From NCBI RefSeq assembly GCF_020423045.1, contig NZ_CP081943.1, positions 2,170,001-2,234,000 of the forward strand: a DNA stretch of 64,000 nucleotides, read 5' to 3'. The notes under the pieces are model-generated. The model ran no database searches. It was not told the DNA's origin and saw only the letters and a program-made list of their open reading frames with translations. Below are positions 17,101 to 24,844 of the stretch, one piece after another. Source of the stretch: Pseudomonas sp. MM213. GTDB lineage: Bacteria; Pseudomonadota; Gammaproteobacteria; Pseudomonadales; Pseudomonadaceae. Made by a program: the position numbers and the translations under genes. Positions within the stretch are counted from its first letter, which is position 1. Each line of letters starts with the position of its first letter.

Positions 17101-17823
17101 GTGATATCCACCCTACACATCGCCAGGCTCAAAGCATGGGGCGCCCATGGTTTTACCGCCACTGGCGTAGTCACAGCCTTCCTCGCCACCCTCGCCCTGC
17201 TGGAAAACCAGCCCACCAATTGCCTGCTGTGGCTGGGCGTCGCACTGATTGTCGACGGGCTCGACGGCGCACTGGCGCGCAAGGTCAACGTACAGTCGGT
17301 GTTGCCGAGCTTCGACGGTTCGATCCTTGACCTGGTCATCGACTACCTGACGTACGTGTTTATCCCCGCACTGTTTATCTATCGTTACATCCCGTTGCCG
17401 GATTACACCCTGCTGCTGACCGTGTCGCTGATTCTGGTCTCGTCGCTGTTCTGCTTCTGCAACGTCAACATGAAAAGCAAAGACAACTACTTCCAGGGCT
17501 TCCCCGCCGCGTGGAACGTGGTTGCGCTGTGCCTGTACATCATCGCCCCGTCGCCGTGGATCACCCTGCTCACCGTCATCGGCCTGGCGTTGCTGACCGT
17601 GACCCGGATGAAATTCCTGCACCCGTTTCGCGTTCGCCGGTTCATGCCGATCAACATCGCCGTGACGGCCATCTGGTTGCTGTGCAGCTTGTCGCTGGTG
17701 ATCAACCATCCGGTGATCAACCCGATGGTCATGGGGCTCTGGTTGCTGATGTCGGCCTACTTCCTGGGGATTTGCATCTGGCGCACGGCGATGGAATGGT
17801 TTGACGGCTCGCGGCACCCATAA
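17101..17823 (+). CDS. pcs: Phosphatidylcholine synthase
   Basis: A 240-residue integral membrane protein with about eight helices. It condenses CDP-diacylglycerol with choline to make phosphatidylcholine. The CDP-alcohol phosphotransferase signature is visible near residues 45-76: DGLDGALAR, then FDGSILDLVIDY. The N-terminus LKAWGAHGFTATGVV is typical of bacterial Pcs. I chose the GTG at 17101 because GGAGAA lies seven bases upstream and the resulting length matches the family; an ATG at 17065 would add 12 residues with a badly spaced ribosome-binding site. The product is an inner-membrane enzyme found in many pseudomonads. Confidence 0.9.
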   Translation: MISTLHIARLKAWGAHGFTATGVVTAFLATLALLENQPTNCLLWLGVALIVDGLDGALARKVNVQSVLPSFDGSILDLVIDYLTYVFIPALFIYRYIPLPDYTLLLTVSLILVSSLFCFCNVNMKSKDNYFQGFPAAWNVVALCLYIIAPSPWITLLTVIGLALLTVTRMKFLHPFRVRRFMPINIAVTAIWLLCSLSLVINHPVINPMVMGLWLLMSAYFLGICIWRTAMEWFDGSRHP

Positions 17824-17826
17824 GCC

Positions 17827-18213
17827 ATGCCTATTCATATCGTACGACTCGGCTCACCGCGCCTGCCCGATGAAGGCCTTCGGTTAGGCACCGTACGCCG
17901 TCCGCCTCGTGGCGTGCCGAAGGCTGAGTTTTCCCGCCGGGATTTTTATGATGTGTGGCAACCGCTGCTGTCGCCCAGTGCTGAATTAGTGGCCGAAGCC
18001 AAGGCGGCGGCAGATGAAAAAACCTGGGAAGGCTTCAAGCGCAAGTTCAAGGCTGAAATGAATCAGCCTGCGCCCAGCCAGTTGCTGGATCTGTTGGCAG
18101 CCCTCTCCCATCACACCTCGCTGGCCGTCGGCTGCTATTGCGAGGATGAAGCGCACTGCCATCGCTCCGTGCTGCGCGAACTGTTGCAGGCACGCGGCGC
18201 CAAGGTTATTTGA
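17827..18213 (+). CDS. DUF488 family protein
   Basis: A 128-residue protein with the DUF488 pattern: an N-terminal beta strand (IHIVRLGSPR), the FSRRDFYDVWQPLLSPS segment, and the C-terminal cysteine/histidine block LAVGCYCEDEAHCHRSVLREL (given in parts: GCYCEDEAHCHR), which may bind a metal. The biochemical role is unknown. It begins 3 bp after pcs and is probably cotranscribed with it, although no functional link to phosphatidylcholine is obvious. Confidence 0.85.
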   Translation: MPIHIVRLGSPRLPDEGLRLGTVRRPPRGVPKAEFSRRDFYDVWQPLLSPSAELVAEAKAAADEKTWEGFKRKFKAEMNQPAPSQLLDLLAALSHHTSLAVGCYCEDEAHCHRSVLRELLQARGAKVI

Positions 18214-18237
18214 ATTCCATCCCCCCACAAATCCCCC

Positions 18238-18329
18238 CTGTAGGAGCCGGCTTGCTGGCGATGGCGTTCTGTCAGTCAAACTAATTAGTCACTGGACGGA
18301 CGCCATCGCCAGCAAGCCGGCTCCTACAA
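18238..18329. repeat. REPIN
   Basis: Inverted REP pair (GTAGGAGCCGGCTTGCTGGCG type) between the DUF488 gene and the universal stress gene. Confidence 0.85.
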
Positions 18330-18416
18330 AGGATCGCGTCGTTCTCAAGGTTGAAGTTCACGGCGTAATCGCCACCCTCATAACCCCGCCCCACTCCCAC
18401 CTGACCAGACGACAGG

Positions 18417-18430
18417 TTGATCATGGTCAA
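18417..18430 (+). promoter_or_regulatory. Anr/FNR-like box upstream of the universal stress gene
   Basis: The sequence TTGATCATGGTCAA matches the Anr/FNR consensus TTGAT-N4-ATCAA with one mismatch. Its centre is 70 bp upstream of the universal stress gene start. A plausible -10 (TCGAAT, 18453-18458) falls at the distance expected for a class II site. Anr control of universal stress proteins under low oxygen is well known in pseudomonads, so this is a likely functional site. Confidence 0.65.
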
Positions 18431-18493
18431 TACTCAAAGGGTTGAATGCCTGTCGAATGACCCTGACGCTCGTTTACCCACGGGAGGTTTGTC

Positions 18494-19420
18494 ATGTCTG
18501 AGCAATCACGTTTCATGCTGGTCGCCTCACCCCTGATGGAACACAGCCCCGCCTTCGACAGGGCCGCAGCGCTGGCCAAGGCCGAAGACGCGGCGCTGCA
18601 CATCGTTGCGTTCGATTATCTGGAGGGCCTGGCGACCGCCAGTCTGGTCAATGAAAAGGCCCTGGAGCAGATGCGCCTGGGCTATGTCGATCGACACCGT
18701 CAATGGCTTGAGGACCAGGCGCGGCCCTTGCGCAAGATCGGGGTGCACGTCACCACCGAAGTGACGTGGGTCGAACGGCCGCTGGAGGAAATCCTGATTC
18801 ACCTGAAAGAGCAGCCGATGGACGTGCTGATCAAGGCGCTGGAGCCGCATTCGATGCTCTCAAGGCTGATGTTCACGCCACTCGACGTGCATTTGCTGCG
18901 TGAGTGCCCGGTGCCGCTGCACTTCGTCAGCCATGCCGCGCATGCCTTGCCGCGCAAGATCGTCGCGGCGGTCGACCCGTTCCATCGTGATGATCACTAC
19001 AAAAGCTTCAACGACCGCATTCTTCACGAAGCGGCAAAACTGGCCAGCGCCTGTAATGCCGAGCTGGATGTGGTCTACGCCTATGACCTGTCATCGATCA
19101 GCGCCGATGAATTCGGCTTCGACAACGGTTCGGCGTTTTTCTCGTCGGGCAAAGCCAGGACCTTGTTCGACTACCAGGAAGCAGCCTTCAACGAACTGGC
19201 CGAACGCAACGGCATCGCGCCGCAGCAACGGCACATGATCATGGGCAACCCGGTAAAGGTCCTGACCCGCTACGCCGATGCCTGCGACATCGACGTGATC
19301 GTCATGGGCCGCATCGGCCATCGCGGCCTGGGCAGGCTGATCGGCAGCACGGTGGAGCACCTGCTGTACAAAATGCCGTGCAGCGTCTGGGTGGTGTACA
19401 GCGAGCGGTTGGATGAATAA
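18494..19420 (+). CDS. Universal stress protein, tandem UspA domains
   Basis: A 308-residue protein with two UspA folds. The first covers about residues 1-150 and lacks a clear ATP motif. The second, about 155-305, ends with the nucleotide-binding pattern VMGRIGHRGLGRLIGSTVEH. Tandem Usp proteins of this length support survival under anaerobic or energy-limited conditions in Pseudomonas. The gene has a strong GGGAGG ribosome-binding site and a candidate Anr box upstream (18417-18430). It stands alone between two REPINs. Confidence 0.9.
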   Translation: MSEQSRFMLVASPLMEHSPAFDRAAALAKAEDAALHIVAFDYLEGLATASLVNEKALEQMRLGYVDRHRQWLEDQARPLRKIGVHVTTEVTWVERPLEEILIHLKEQPMDVLIKALEPHSMLSRLMFTPLDVHLLRECPVPLHFVSHAAHALPRKIVAAVDPFHRDDHYKSFNDRILHEAAKLASACNAELDVVYAYDLSSISADEFGFDNGSAFFSSGKARTLFDYQEAAFNELAERNGIAPQQRHMIMGNPVKVLTRYADACDIDVIVMGRIGHRGLGRLIGSTVEHLLYKMPCSVWVVYSERLDE

Positions 19421-19444
19421 TCCTGCTGAAAACACCCCAACCCC

Positions 19445-19546
19445 CTGTGGGAGCGAGACCGGCTTGCCGGCGATGACTGAGTCATATCCAACATTGATGT
19501 CGATTGACTCACCGCCATCGCCGGCAAGCCGGTCTCGCTCCCACAG
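19445..19546. repeat. REPIN
   Basis: Inverted REP pair of a slightly different class (GTGGGAGCGAGACCGGCTTG and its complement) between the convergent universal stress and methyltransferase genes. Confidence 0.85.
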
Positions 19547-19563
19547 GTTTTTGTGTGGCTAAG

Positions 19564-20376
19564 TCAGCGTCGGGTGATCACCACTTCAAGGTATTCACTC
19601 GGCACCACCAGCGATTTTTCACCCGTGCGGTTCAAGCGGTTGATCAGCTCGGCCAGGTCACCTTCAAGGGCCTGTGCGCCTTCGGGGGGCAGCGCCGCGA
19701 ACGCCTTGTGGACCGGGCCATACCAGGTGCGGAACGTGTCGATGAAATGCGCGGCCGAACGGTAGCGGAAATTGAAGAACCGCCGTGTCACCTGAAGCAG
19801 AAACTCGCGTTCATCAAAATGCTTATGCAGCCAGGCCTCGGAACCCCAGTTCGACGGTGGTTGTGCCCCCGGCGGAGGTGGCATGTGCCGGCCCAGGGTC
19901 TTGAACATCTGGCCGACGAAACCTTCAGGCGTCCAGTTGGCGAGGCCGATCCGGCCGCCCGGACGACAGACCCGCGCCAGCTCGGCGGCGGCTTTGGCCT
20001 GGTCCGGTGCGAACATCACGCCGAAGGTCGACAGCACCGCATCGAAACTGCCGTCCTCGAACGGCAGCGCCTCGGCATCCGCCACTTGAAAGGTCACCTC
20101 CAGGCGCTCCGCCCGGGCCCGGTCTTCGCCGCGCTCCAGCAGCGCGGCGACGTAGTCGGTGGACGTGACGCGGGCACCCCGGCGCGCGGCCGCCAATGTC
20201 GCGTTGCCGTTGCCGGCGGCGACGTCCAGCACGCGCTCGTCGCAAAGCAGGTCGCAGGCTTCGGCGAGCTGCTCGCCGACAATCTGCAAGGTGGTGCCGA
20301 TCACGGCATAGTCGCCACTGGCCCAGGCGGCCATCTGACGGTTTTTCAAGGCAGTGAGATCAATGGGAGTACTCAT
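19564..20376 (-). CDS. Class I SAM-dependent methyltransferase
   Basis: A 270-residue methyltransferase of the UbiE-like fold. Motif I is VLDVAAGNGNATLAAARRG near residue 48. The acidic residue closing the second strand is in VTSTDYV, and the post-motif region has DAEALPFEDGSFDAVLSTFG near 100, followed by LARVCRPGGRIGLANW. The substrate is unknown. The ATG at 20376 has GGAG eight bases upstream. It follows the DUF4242 gene on the same strand by 35 bp, forming a two-gene unit divergent from an AraC regulator. Confidence 0.85.
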   Translation of the reverse strand: MSTPIDLTALKNRQMAAWASGDYAVIGTTLQIVGEQLAEACDLLCDERVLDVAAGNGNATLAAARRGARVTSTDYVAALLERGEDRARAERLEVTFQVADAEALPFEDGSFDAVLSTFGVMFAPDQAKAAAELARVCRPGGRIGLANWTPEGFVGQMFKTLGRHMPPPPGAQPPSNWGSEAWLHKHFDEREFLLQVTRRFFNFRYRSAAHFIDTFRTWYGPVHKAFAALPPEGAQALEGDLAELINRLNRTGEKSLVVPSEYLEVVITRR

Positions 20377-20411
20377 CAAATCGCTCCGTTACGAGTTCAA
20401 ACGCCCCTGGC

Positions 20412-20681
20412 TTATTCCGCCGTGGTGGGGTCGATGACGGTCATGACCCGGGAAATGCGGTTGGCCGGGAAACCACTCAGCCTGGCATGCTCCCGGATCA
20501 ACTCTTCGTTGGGCGAGAGGTACACACAGTAGAGCTTGTCACCGGTGACATAACTCTGCTGCCATTGCACCTCCGGCAAGTCGCGCAACGCTCGGCAGGA
20601 CTTTTGCGAAGCCGCTTTCAAATCCCTTTCTGACAGTGTTCCAGCACCCGGAATCTCGCGTTCAATGATGAACTTCGGCAT
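20412..20681 (-). CDS. DUF4242 (SCO4226-like) small protein
   Basis: An 89-residue ferredoxin-like protein matching DUF4242: MPKFIIEREIPGAGTL, then VQWQQSYVTGDKLYCVYLSP, then EHARLSGFPANRISRV. Some members of this family bind nickel. It is divergent from the AraC regulator at 20862, with 180 bp between them, and lies upstream of the methyltransferase gene, so the AraC protein probably controls both. Function in this organism is not known. Confidence 0.85.
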   Translation of the reverse strand: MPKFIIEREIPGAGTLSERDLKAASQKSCRALRDLPEVQWQQSYVTGDKLYCVYLSPNEELIREHARLSGFPANRISRVMTVIDPTTAE

Positions 20682-20861
20682 GGCAACCTCTCATTTTTGT
20701 TATTGATGACAGGGTCGGCAGACCCTGTGCCAACTATCGCGCTGCTGACCTTCGGCGTCCTGCCCGATCGTCGGCCAACCTTGCCCGATCGTCCGGAGGT
20801 TTCGCGTTGTGCCGCGACAGGCTCACAATCAAAAGCTGCCCGCCCACAGGGGAACACCACC

Positions 20862-21854
20862 ATGGACGCCCTGTCCCAGACCCTGCGCGTCGTCCGCCTG
20901 GTCGGCGCGATTTTCATCAACGCCAGGTTCACTGCCCCCTGGTGTTATCAGTCACCGAGCGCAGACACCGCCGCACCGTTTCTCGAACCCGGCGCCGAAC
21001 GCGTGGTGATCTTTCACTTGATCACCGAAGGCGAGTGTTATGTCGAACTCGGTGATGATCCTCCCCAATTGCTGACGGCTGGCGATGTGGTGGTGTTTCC
21101 GCAGGGCGATGCCCACCGCATGTGCTCCAAACCCGGTCTCGCGCCGGCCAGCGGTGCACGGCTGGACGTCGTGCTCGCGCGCCGCCCACGGCAGTTGAGT
21201 TATGGCGGTGGCGGCGCGGTCACGCGCCTGGTGTGCGGTTATCTGGCGTGCGATACGCGGCTGGCGGGCATGTTGTTGACGGGGTTGCCGGCCGTGGTAA
21301 AGGTCAATGTGCGCGGCTCGAACGCCGGGATCTGGCTGGAATCTTCGGTGCGTTATGCGCTGGCCGAAGCGCGCTCGCCAAGGCCCGGTGGTGAAGGCGT
21401 ACTGGCCAAGCTGGCCGAGGTGTTGTTCATCGAAGTGCTGCGTTTGTACATGCACGAACAGGGCGAAGGCCGGACCGGTTGGCTGGCGGGTGTCGGCGAC
21501 CGGATCGTCGGCGCCGCCCTCAACGCGCTGCACAAAAAACCCTGTCATGCCTGGACACTGGATGAACTGGCGCGCACCGCCGGCACCTCAAGATCGGTAT
21601 TGGCGGAACGCTTTCAGCAACTGGTGGGGATTTCGCCGATGCAGTACCTGACGCAATGGCGCATGTTGCTGGCGGCCAACCTGTTACGCAGCAGTAACAG
21701 CTCATTGATGCGCATCGCCGAAGAGGTCGGTTACCAGACCGACACAGCATTCAGCCGGGCGTTTCGGCGGGAGTTCGGCGCACCGCCCGCGGCGTGGCGG
21801 CGCAGTCAGGAGAAACGAACAATGGCCCACGGCGCGGAGCCTGTGAGCCATTGA
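20862..21854 (+). CDS. AraC-family transcriptional regulator (cupin_6)
   Basis: A 330-residue regulator. It has an N-terminal cupin sensor (FHLITEGECYVELGDD near 50, VVFPQGDAHRM near 78) and a C-terminal double helix-turn-helix. The first HTH is WTLDELARTAGTSRSVLAERF near 235 and the second is MRIAEEVGYQTDTAFSRAFR with [10 protein letters not shown] following. Start at 20862 gives the usual MDALSQTLRVVRL N-terminus of this subfamily; the longest frame adds 55 unsupported residues. Divergent from the DUF4242-methyltransferase pair, its probable target. Confidence 0.9.
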   Translation: MDALSQTLRVVRLVGAIFINARFTAPWCYQSPSADTAAPFLEPGAERVVIFHLITEGECYVELGDDPPQLLTAGDVVVFPQGDAHRMCSKPGLAPASGARLDVVLARRPRQLSYGGGGAVTRLVCGYLACDTRLAGMLLTGLPAVVKVNVRGSNAGIWLESSVRYALAEARSPRPGGEGVLAKLAEVLFIEVLRLYMHEQGEGRTGWLAGVGDRIVGAALNALHKKPCHAWTLDELARTAGTSRSVLAERFQQLVGISPMQYLTQWRMLLAANLLRSSNSSLMRIAEEVGYQTDTAFSRAFRREFGAPPAAWRRSQEKRTMAHGAEPVSH

Positions 21855-21863
21855 GTTGACGGG

Positions 21864-23075
21864 TTACGCGGCGGGGGCTTTCGCCTCTTCCAGCAACTGC
21901 TGGATCATCTTCTCCTGGGTTTCGTAGCGACCTTCACCGAAGTGGGTGAAACGCACCTGCCCCTTGGCGTCGATCAGGTAATGAGCCGGCCAGTACTGGT
22001 TATCGAAGTTGCGCCAGATCGCGTAGTTGTTGTCGATGGCCACCGGGTAGGTGATGCCGAGCTTTTTCACCTGATCCTTGACGTTGGCGATGATGCGTTC
22101 GAAGCCGTATTCCGGGGTGTGGACGCCGATCACCACCAGGCCATCCTTCTCGTATTTCTTCGCCCAGTCCTTCACGTAAGGCAGGGTGTGCTGGCAGTTG
22201 ATGCAGTCGTAGGTCCAGAAGTCCACCAGCACCACTTTGCCTTTGAGCGACTCATTGGTCAGTGCTGGCGAGTTGATCCATTCGACGGCGCCGGACAGCG
22301 ACGGCATCGGACCCTGGGCATTGTCCAGGCTTGTATCGGCCTTGACCTTGCTGACCAGGTAATCGACCACTTTCGGTACGCTTTCCAGCACGCCTTTCTC
22401 GATACTGCTGACGCCCTCGGAAGAAGTGCCGGCCAGCAGGGTCTTGTCGGCGCCGGTGGAAATCACCACCGCAGCCGCCAGTACCGCAAACCCGGTACCG
22501 CGTCGCAACCAGCCGGTCACTGGAATCGACGCTTTCAAGCGATTGACCAGGCCGCGACCGGCGAAGATCAAGGTGCCCAGGGACAACGCGCTGCCCAGGC
22601 CGTACGCCACCAGCAACAGACTGGTTTGCGCGTTGGCGCCTTGCAGCATGGCGCCGGTGAGGATCACGCCGAGGATCGGCCCGGCGCACGGCGCCCAGAG
22701 CAGACCGGTGGCGACACCGATCATCACCGAACCCAACGGGCCGGACATTTTGCGGGTGTCGGGGTCGAGGCGATTGCCCAACAGCACGAACGGGCGTGCC
22801 AGCCAGCCGCCGACCCGCGCAGAAATCAGCGACAGGGCAAACAGCGCCATCACAATCAGGGCCACGTGGCGACCGGTGTTGTTGGCTTGCACCACCCATT
22901 CACTGCTGACCACGGCCAGGCTGGAGATCAGGGCGAAGGTCAGGACCATGCCGCCGAGGGTGAGCAGGATCGAGGAGCGGGTGCGGTCGACCCCGGCGAA
23001 CAGGAACGGCACGACCGGGAGGATGCAGGGACTGAGGACGGTCAAAATGCCGCCCAGGAAAGCGATGAGAAACAT
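21864..23075 (-). CDS. CcdA/DsbD-like transmembrane domain fused to thioredoxin (DipZ-type)
   Basis: A 403-residue fusion. The N-terminal part has six helices with the paired cysteines of the CcdA/DsbD family (SPCILPVVPF near 19 and APCAGPIL near 130). The C-terminal periplasmic thioredoxin/TlpA-like domain (about 265-403) has CINC as its redox centre. Electrons would pass from cytoplasmic thioredoxin through the membrane domain to the periplasmic domain, then to secreted thiol proteins. The ATG at 23075 has AGGTGA upstream; a GTG nine bases earlier is possible. The secreted cysteine-containing protein encoded next door (23235-23489) could be a client, by position only. Confidence 0.85.
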   Translation of the reverse strand: MFLIAFLGGILTVLSPCILPVVPFLFAGVDRTRSSILLTLGGMVLTFALISSLAVVSSEWVVQANNTGRHVALIVMALFALSLISARVGGWLARPFVLLGNRLDPDTRKMSGPLGSVMIGVATGLLWAPCAGPILGVILTGAMLQGANAQTSLLLVAYGLGSALSLGTLIFAGRGLVNRLKASIPVTGWLRRGTGFAVLAAAVVISTGADKTLLAGTSSEGVSSIEKGVLESVPKVVDYLVSKVKADTSLDNAQGPMPSLSGAVEWINSPALTNESLKGKVVLVDFWTYDCINCQHTLPYVKDWAKKYEKDGLVVIGVHTPEYGFERIIANVKDQVKKLGITYPVAIDNNYAIWRNFDNQYWPAHYLIDAKGQVRFTHFGEGRYETQEKMIQQLLEEAKAPAA

Positions 23076-23114
23076 GGGGATCACCTAATGCATTAGAGGG
23101 TGGCAACGAGTCCC

Positions 23115-23219
23115 CTGTAGGAGCCGGCTTGCTGGCGATGGCGATTTGTCAGTCACATCAATGTCGAATGTGCTGCCGTCATCGTCGGAACGCCGCCCGC
23201 AGCAAGCCGGCTCCTACAG
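23115..23219. repeat. REPIN, right arm eroded
   Basis: Inverted REP pair whose left arm keeps GTAGGAGCCGGCTTGCTGGCG and whose right arm is altered before AGCAAGCCGGCTCCTACAG, so the stem is interrupted. Confidence 0.75.
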
Positions 23220-23234
23220 TGGGATTGCGTGACT

Positions 23235-23489
23235 TCAGGCCGTTTGCTCATCCAGCAATTGGCCTTGTGGCGTGCGGCTGCCACCGTTCTCGGCAACCAT
23301 CTGCCCTTGCGGCGTACGGCTCGAACCGTCCTGCACCAGCAAGTCGTTGGCGCCCTGCTCGTTCACCGGGGTCAGCTGGAAGCAGGTGCTGCTACCGCAA
23401 GTGCTTTGTTCAACGGCGGCGTTGGCGTGAGCGGCGGCGCCGGCAAGGGCGAAGGCAGCGGCGGTCAAAAAGCGGGTTACGTTGTTCAT
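23235..23489 (-). CDS. Small secreted protein with RTPQGQ repeats
   Basis: An 84-residue protein with a signal peptide (cleavage near HANA-AVE), a cysteine pair (Cys31, Cys36) and two 14-residue repeats ending in SSRTPQGQ (56-63) and GSRTPQGQ (70-77). It is small, periplasmic or secreted, and no catalytic motif is visible. It lies 48 bp after the DUF2790 gene on the same strand, and both are divergent from the two-component system. I do not recognise its function. Confidence 0.7.
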   Translation of the reverse strand: MNNVTRFLTAAAFALAGAAAHANAAVEQSTCGSSTCFQLTPVNEQGANDLLVQDGSSRTPQGQMVAENGGSRTPQGQLLDEQTA

Positions 23490-23537
23490 GGCGTTCTTCC
23501 TGTATCAAAGGGGATTGGCAATCGGTCAGCGAAGGAC

Positions 23538-23798
23538 TCAGTTGTCTTCGTTGCAGTCAGCAATTTTTCGGTAGTCCAGCACCTGGGTTTTGTTCTGGGA
23601 GTCCAGGTAAGTCAGCTGGGCATCGACAATCCCGCAGGCGTTCGTGGTGTCCTGTGTCAACGACACCACTTTCTTGATGTCCAGGTGCGTGCCGTAGCTG
23701 TAGGTCCTGGCGCTGACGTCAGCTTCGGCACGGGCCGACAGGGTGCAGATGTTCAGGGCGGCAAACAGGCAAGCGGCGTAGATGGCTTTGGTGTTCAT
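23538..23798 (-). CDS. DUF2790 periplasmic protein
   Basis: An 86-residue protein with a signal peptide (cleavage near ARA-EAD) followed by the DUF2790 pattern: THLDIKKVVSLTQDTTNACGIVDAQLTYLDS (shown in parts as HLDIKKVVSL and CGIVDAQLTY), ending in a cysteine (IADCNEDN). This family is almost restricted to pseudomonads, is often stress- or metal-induced, and has no assigned activity. The promoter faces the two-component system genes and shares with them a region holding direct GATACA repeats. Confidence 0.85.
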   Translation of the reverse strand: MNTKAIYAACLFAALNICTLSARAEADVSARTYSYGTHLDIKKVVSLTQDTTNACGIVDAQLTYLDSQNKTQVLDYRKIADCNEDN

Positions 23799-23949
23799 GG
23801 TGGTGTCCTCAAGGCTTCAATGGGTAGGTCGTTCAATTGAGCCGAGGCGGTTGGGTTTGCCTCGATGGAACCTATTAGAAGGCCCTGAGGTATCTCGTCT
23901 GTGTCGAGAAGCGACGCGTGTAAATCGGTACGTATCAAAGGGGCCTGCC

Positions 23950-23965
23950 GATACACAGCGATACA
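23950..23965 (+). promoter_or_regulatory. Candidate response-regulator box 1 (direct repeat)
   Basis: GATACACAGCGATACA: two GATACA half-sites on a 10-bp period, the geometry used by OmpR-family regulators. It lies between the divergent DUF2790 and response-regulator genes. A second copy is at 24018-24033 and a third upstream of fmdA. Confidence 0.5.
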
Positions 23966-24017
23966 AAACCCCTGGATTCCCGGGTTTTTAAGTCCATGTG
24001 TATCCGCCGACACACCA

Positions 24018-24033
24018 GATACACTGCAATACA
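24018..24033 (+). promoter_or_regulatory. Candidate response-regulator box 2 (direct repeat)
   Basis: GATACACTGCAATACA: the same 10-bp-period direct repeat as box 1, with one changed base in the second half. It is 71 bp upstream of the response-regulator start, suitable for autoregulation. Confidence 0.5.
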
Positions 24034-24103
24034 AAGGGTGGCGGGCGAGCGGGCAAAGGCTCGATAGACTGTGCGCATTCCCTATTTGAAGAGGCTTGGC
24101 CCC

Positions 24104-24844
24104 ATGGAACACGTCGATCACATCCTCATCGTGGACGATGACCGCGAGATTCGAGAGCTGGTAGGCAACTACCTGAAGAAGAACGGCCTGCGCACCACCG
24201 TCGTGGCGGACGGCCGGCAGATGCGTGCGTTCCTCGAGACCACGCCGGTGGACTTGATCGTGCTCGACATCATGATGCCGGGCGACGATGGCCTGATGCT
24301 GTGCCGCGAAATCCGCGCCGGCAAACACAAGACCACCCCGGTACTGATGCTCACTGCGCGCAACGATGAAACCGACCGTATCATCGGCCTGGAAATGGGC
24401 GCCGACGATTACCTGGTCAAGCCGTTCGCCGCCCGTGAACTGCTGGCGCGGATCAACGCGGTGCTGCGGCGCACGCGGATGCTGCCGCCCAACCTGGTGG
24501 TCACCGAAAGCGGTCGCCTGCTGGCCTTCGGTCGCTGGCGCCTGGACACCTCGGCCCGCCATCTGCTCGATGACGACGGCACCATGGTCGCGCTCAGCGG
24601 CGCGGAATATCGACTGCTGCGGGTGTTCCTCGATCATCCGCAACGGGTGCTCAACCGCGACCAGTTGCTGAACCTGACCCAGGGCCGCGATGCTGATCTG
24701 TTCGACCGCTCCATCGATTTGCTGGTCAGCCGCCTGCGTCAGCGCTTGCTCGACGACGCACGGGAACCGGCCTACATCAAAACCGTGCGCAGCGAAGGCT
24801 ATGTGTTTTCGCTGCCGGTGGAAGTCCTCGGGGCGCCCGCATGA
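24104..24844 (+). CDS. OmpR-family response regulator
   Basis: A 246-residue regulator. The receiver domain (1-120) has the acidic pair in IVDDDRE, the phospho-acceptor aspartate in VDLIVLDIMMPGDDG, the conserved Thr in LMLTAR and the Lys in LVKPF. The C-terminal winged helix (about 145-240) shows LSGAEYRLLRVFLDHPQRVL and DRSIDLLVSRLRQRL. The stop overlaps the sensor kinase start by four bases (ATGA). The ATG at 24104 is chosen because it puts the first receiver strand at the N-terminus. Direct repeats upstream suggest autoregulation. The signal is unknown. Confidence 0.92.
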   Translation: MEHVDHILIVDDDREIRELVGNYLKKNGLRTTVVADGRQMRAFLETTPVDLIVLDIMMPGDDGLMLCREIRAGKHKTTPVLMLTARNDETDRIIGLEMGADDYLVKPFAARELLARINAVLRRTRMLPPNLVVTESGRLLAFGRWRLDTSARHLLDDDGTMVALSGAEYRLLRVFLDHPQRVLNRDQLLNLTQGRDADLFDRSIDLLVSRLRQRLLDDAREPAYIKTVRSEGYVFSLPVEVLGAPA

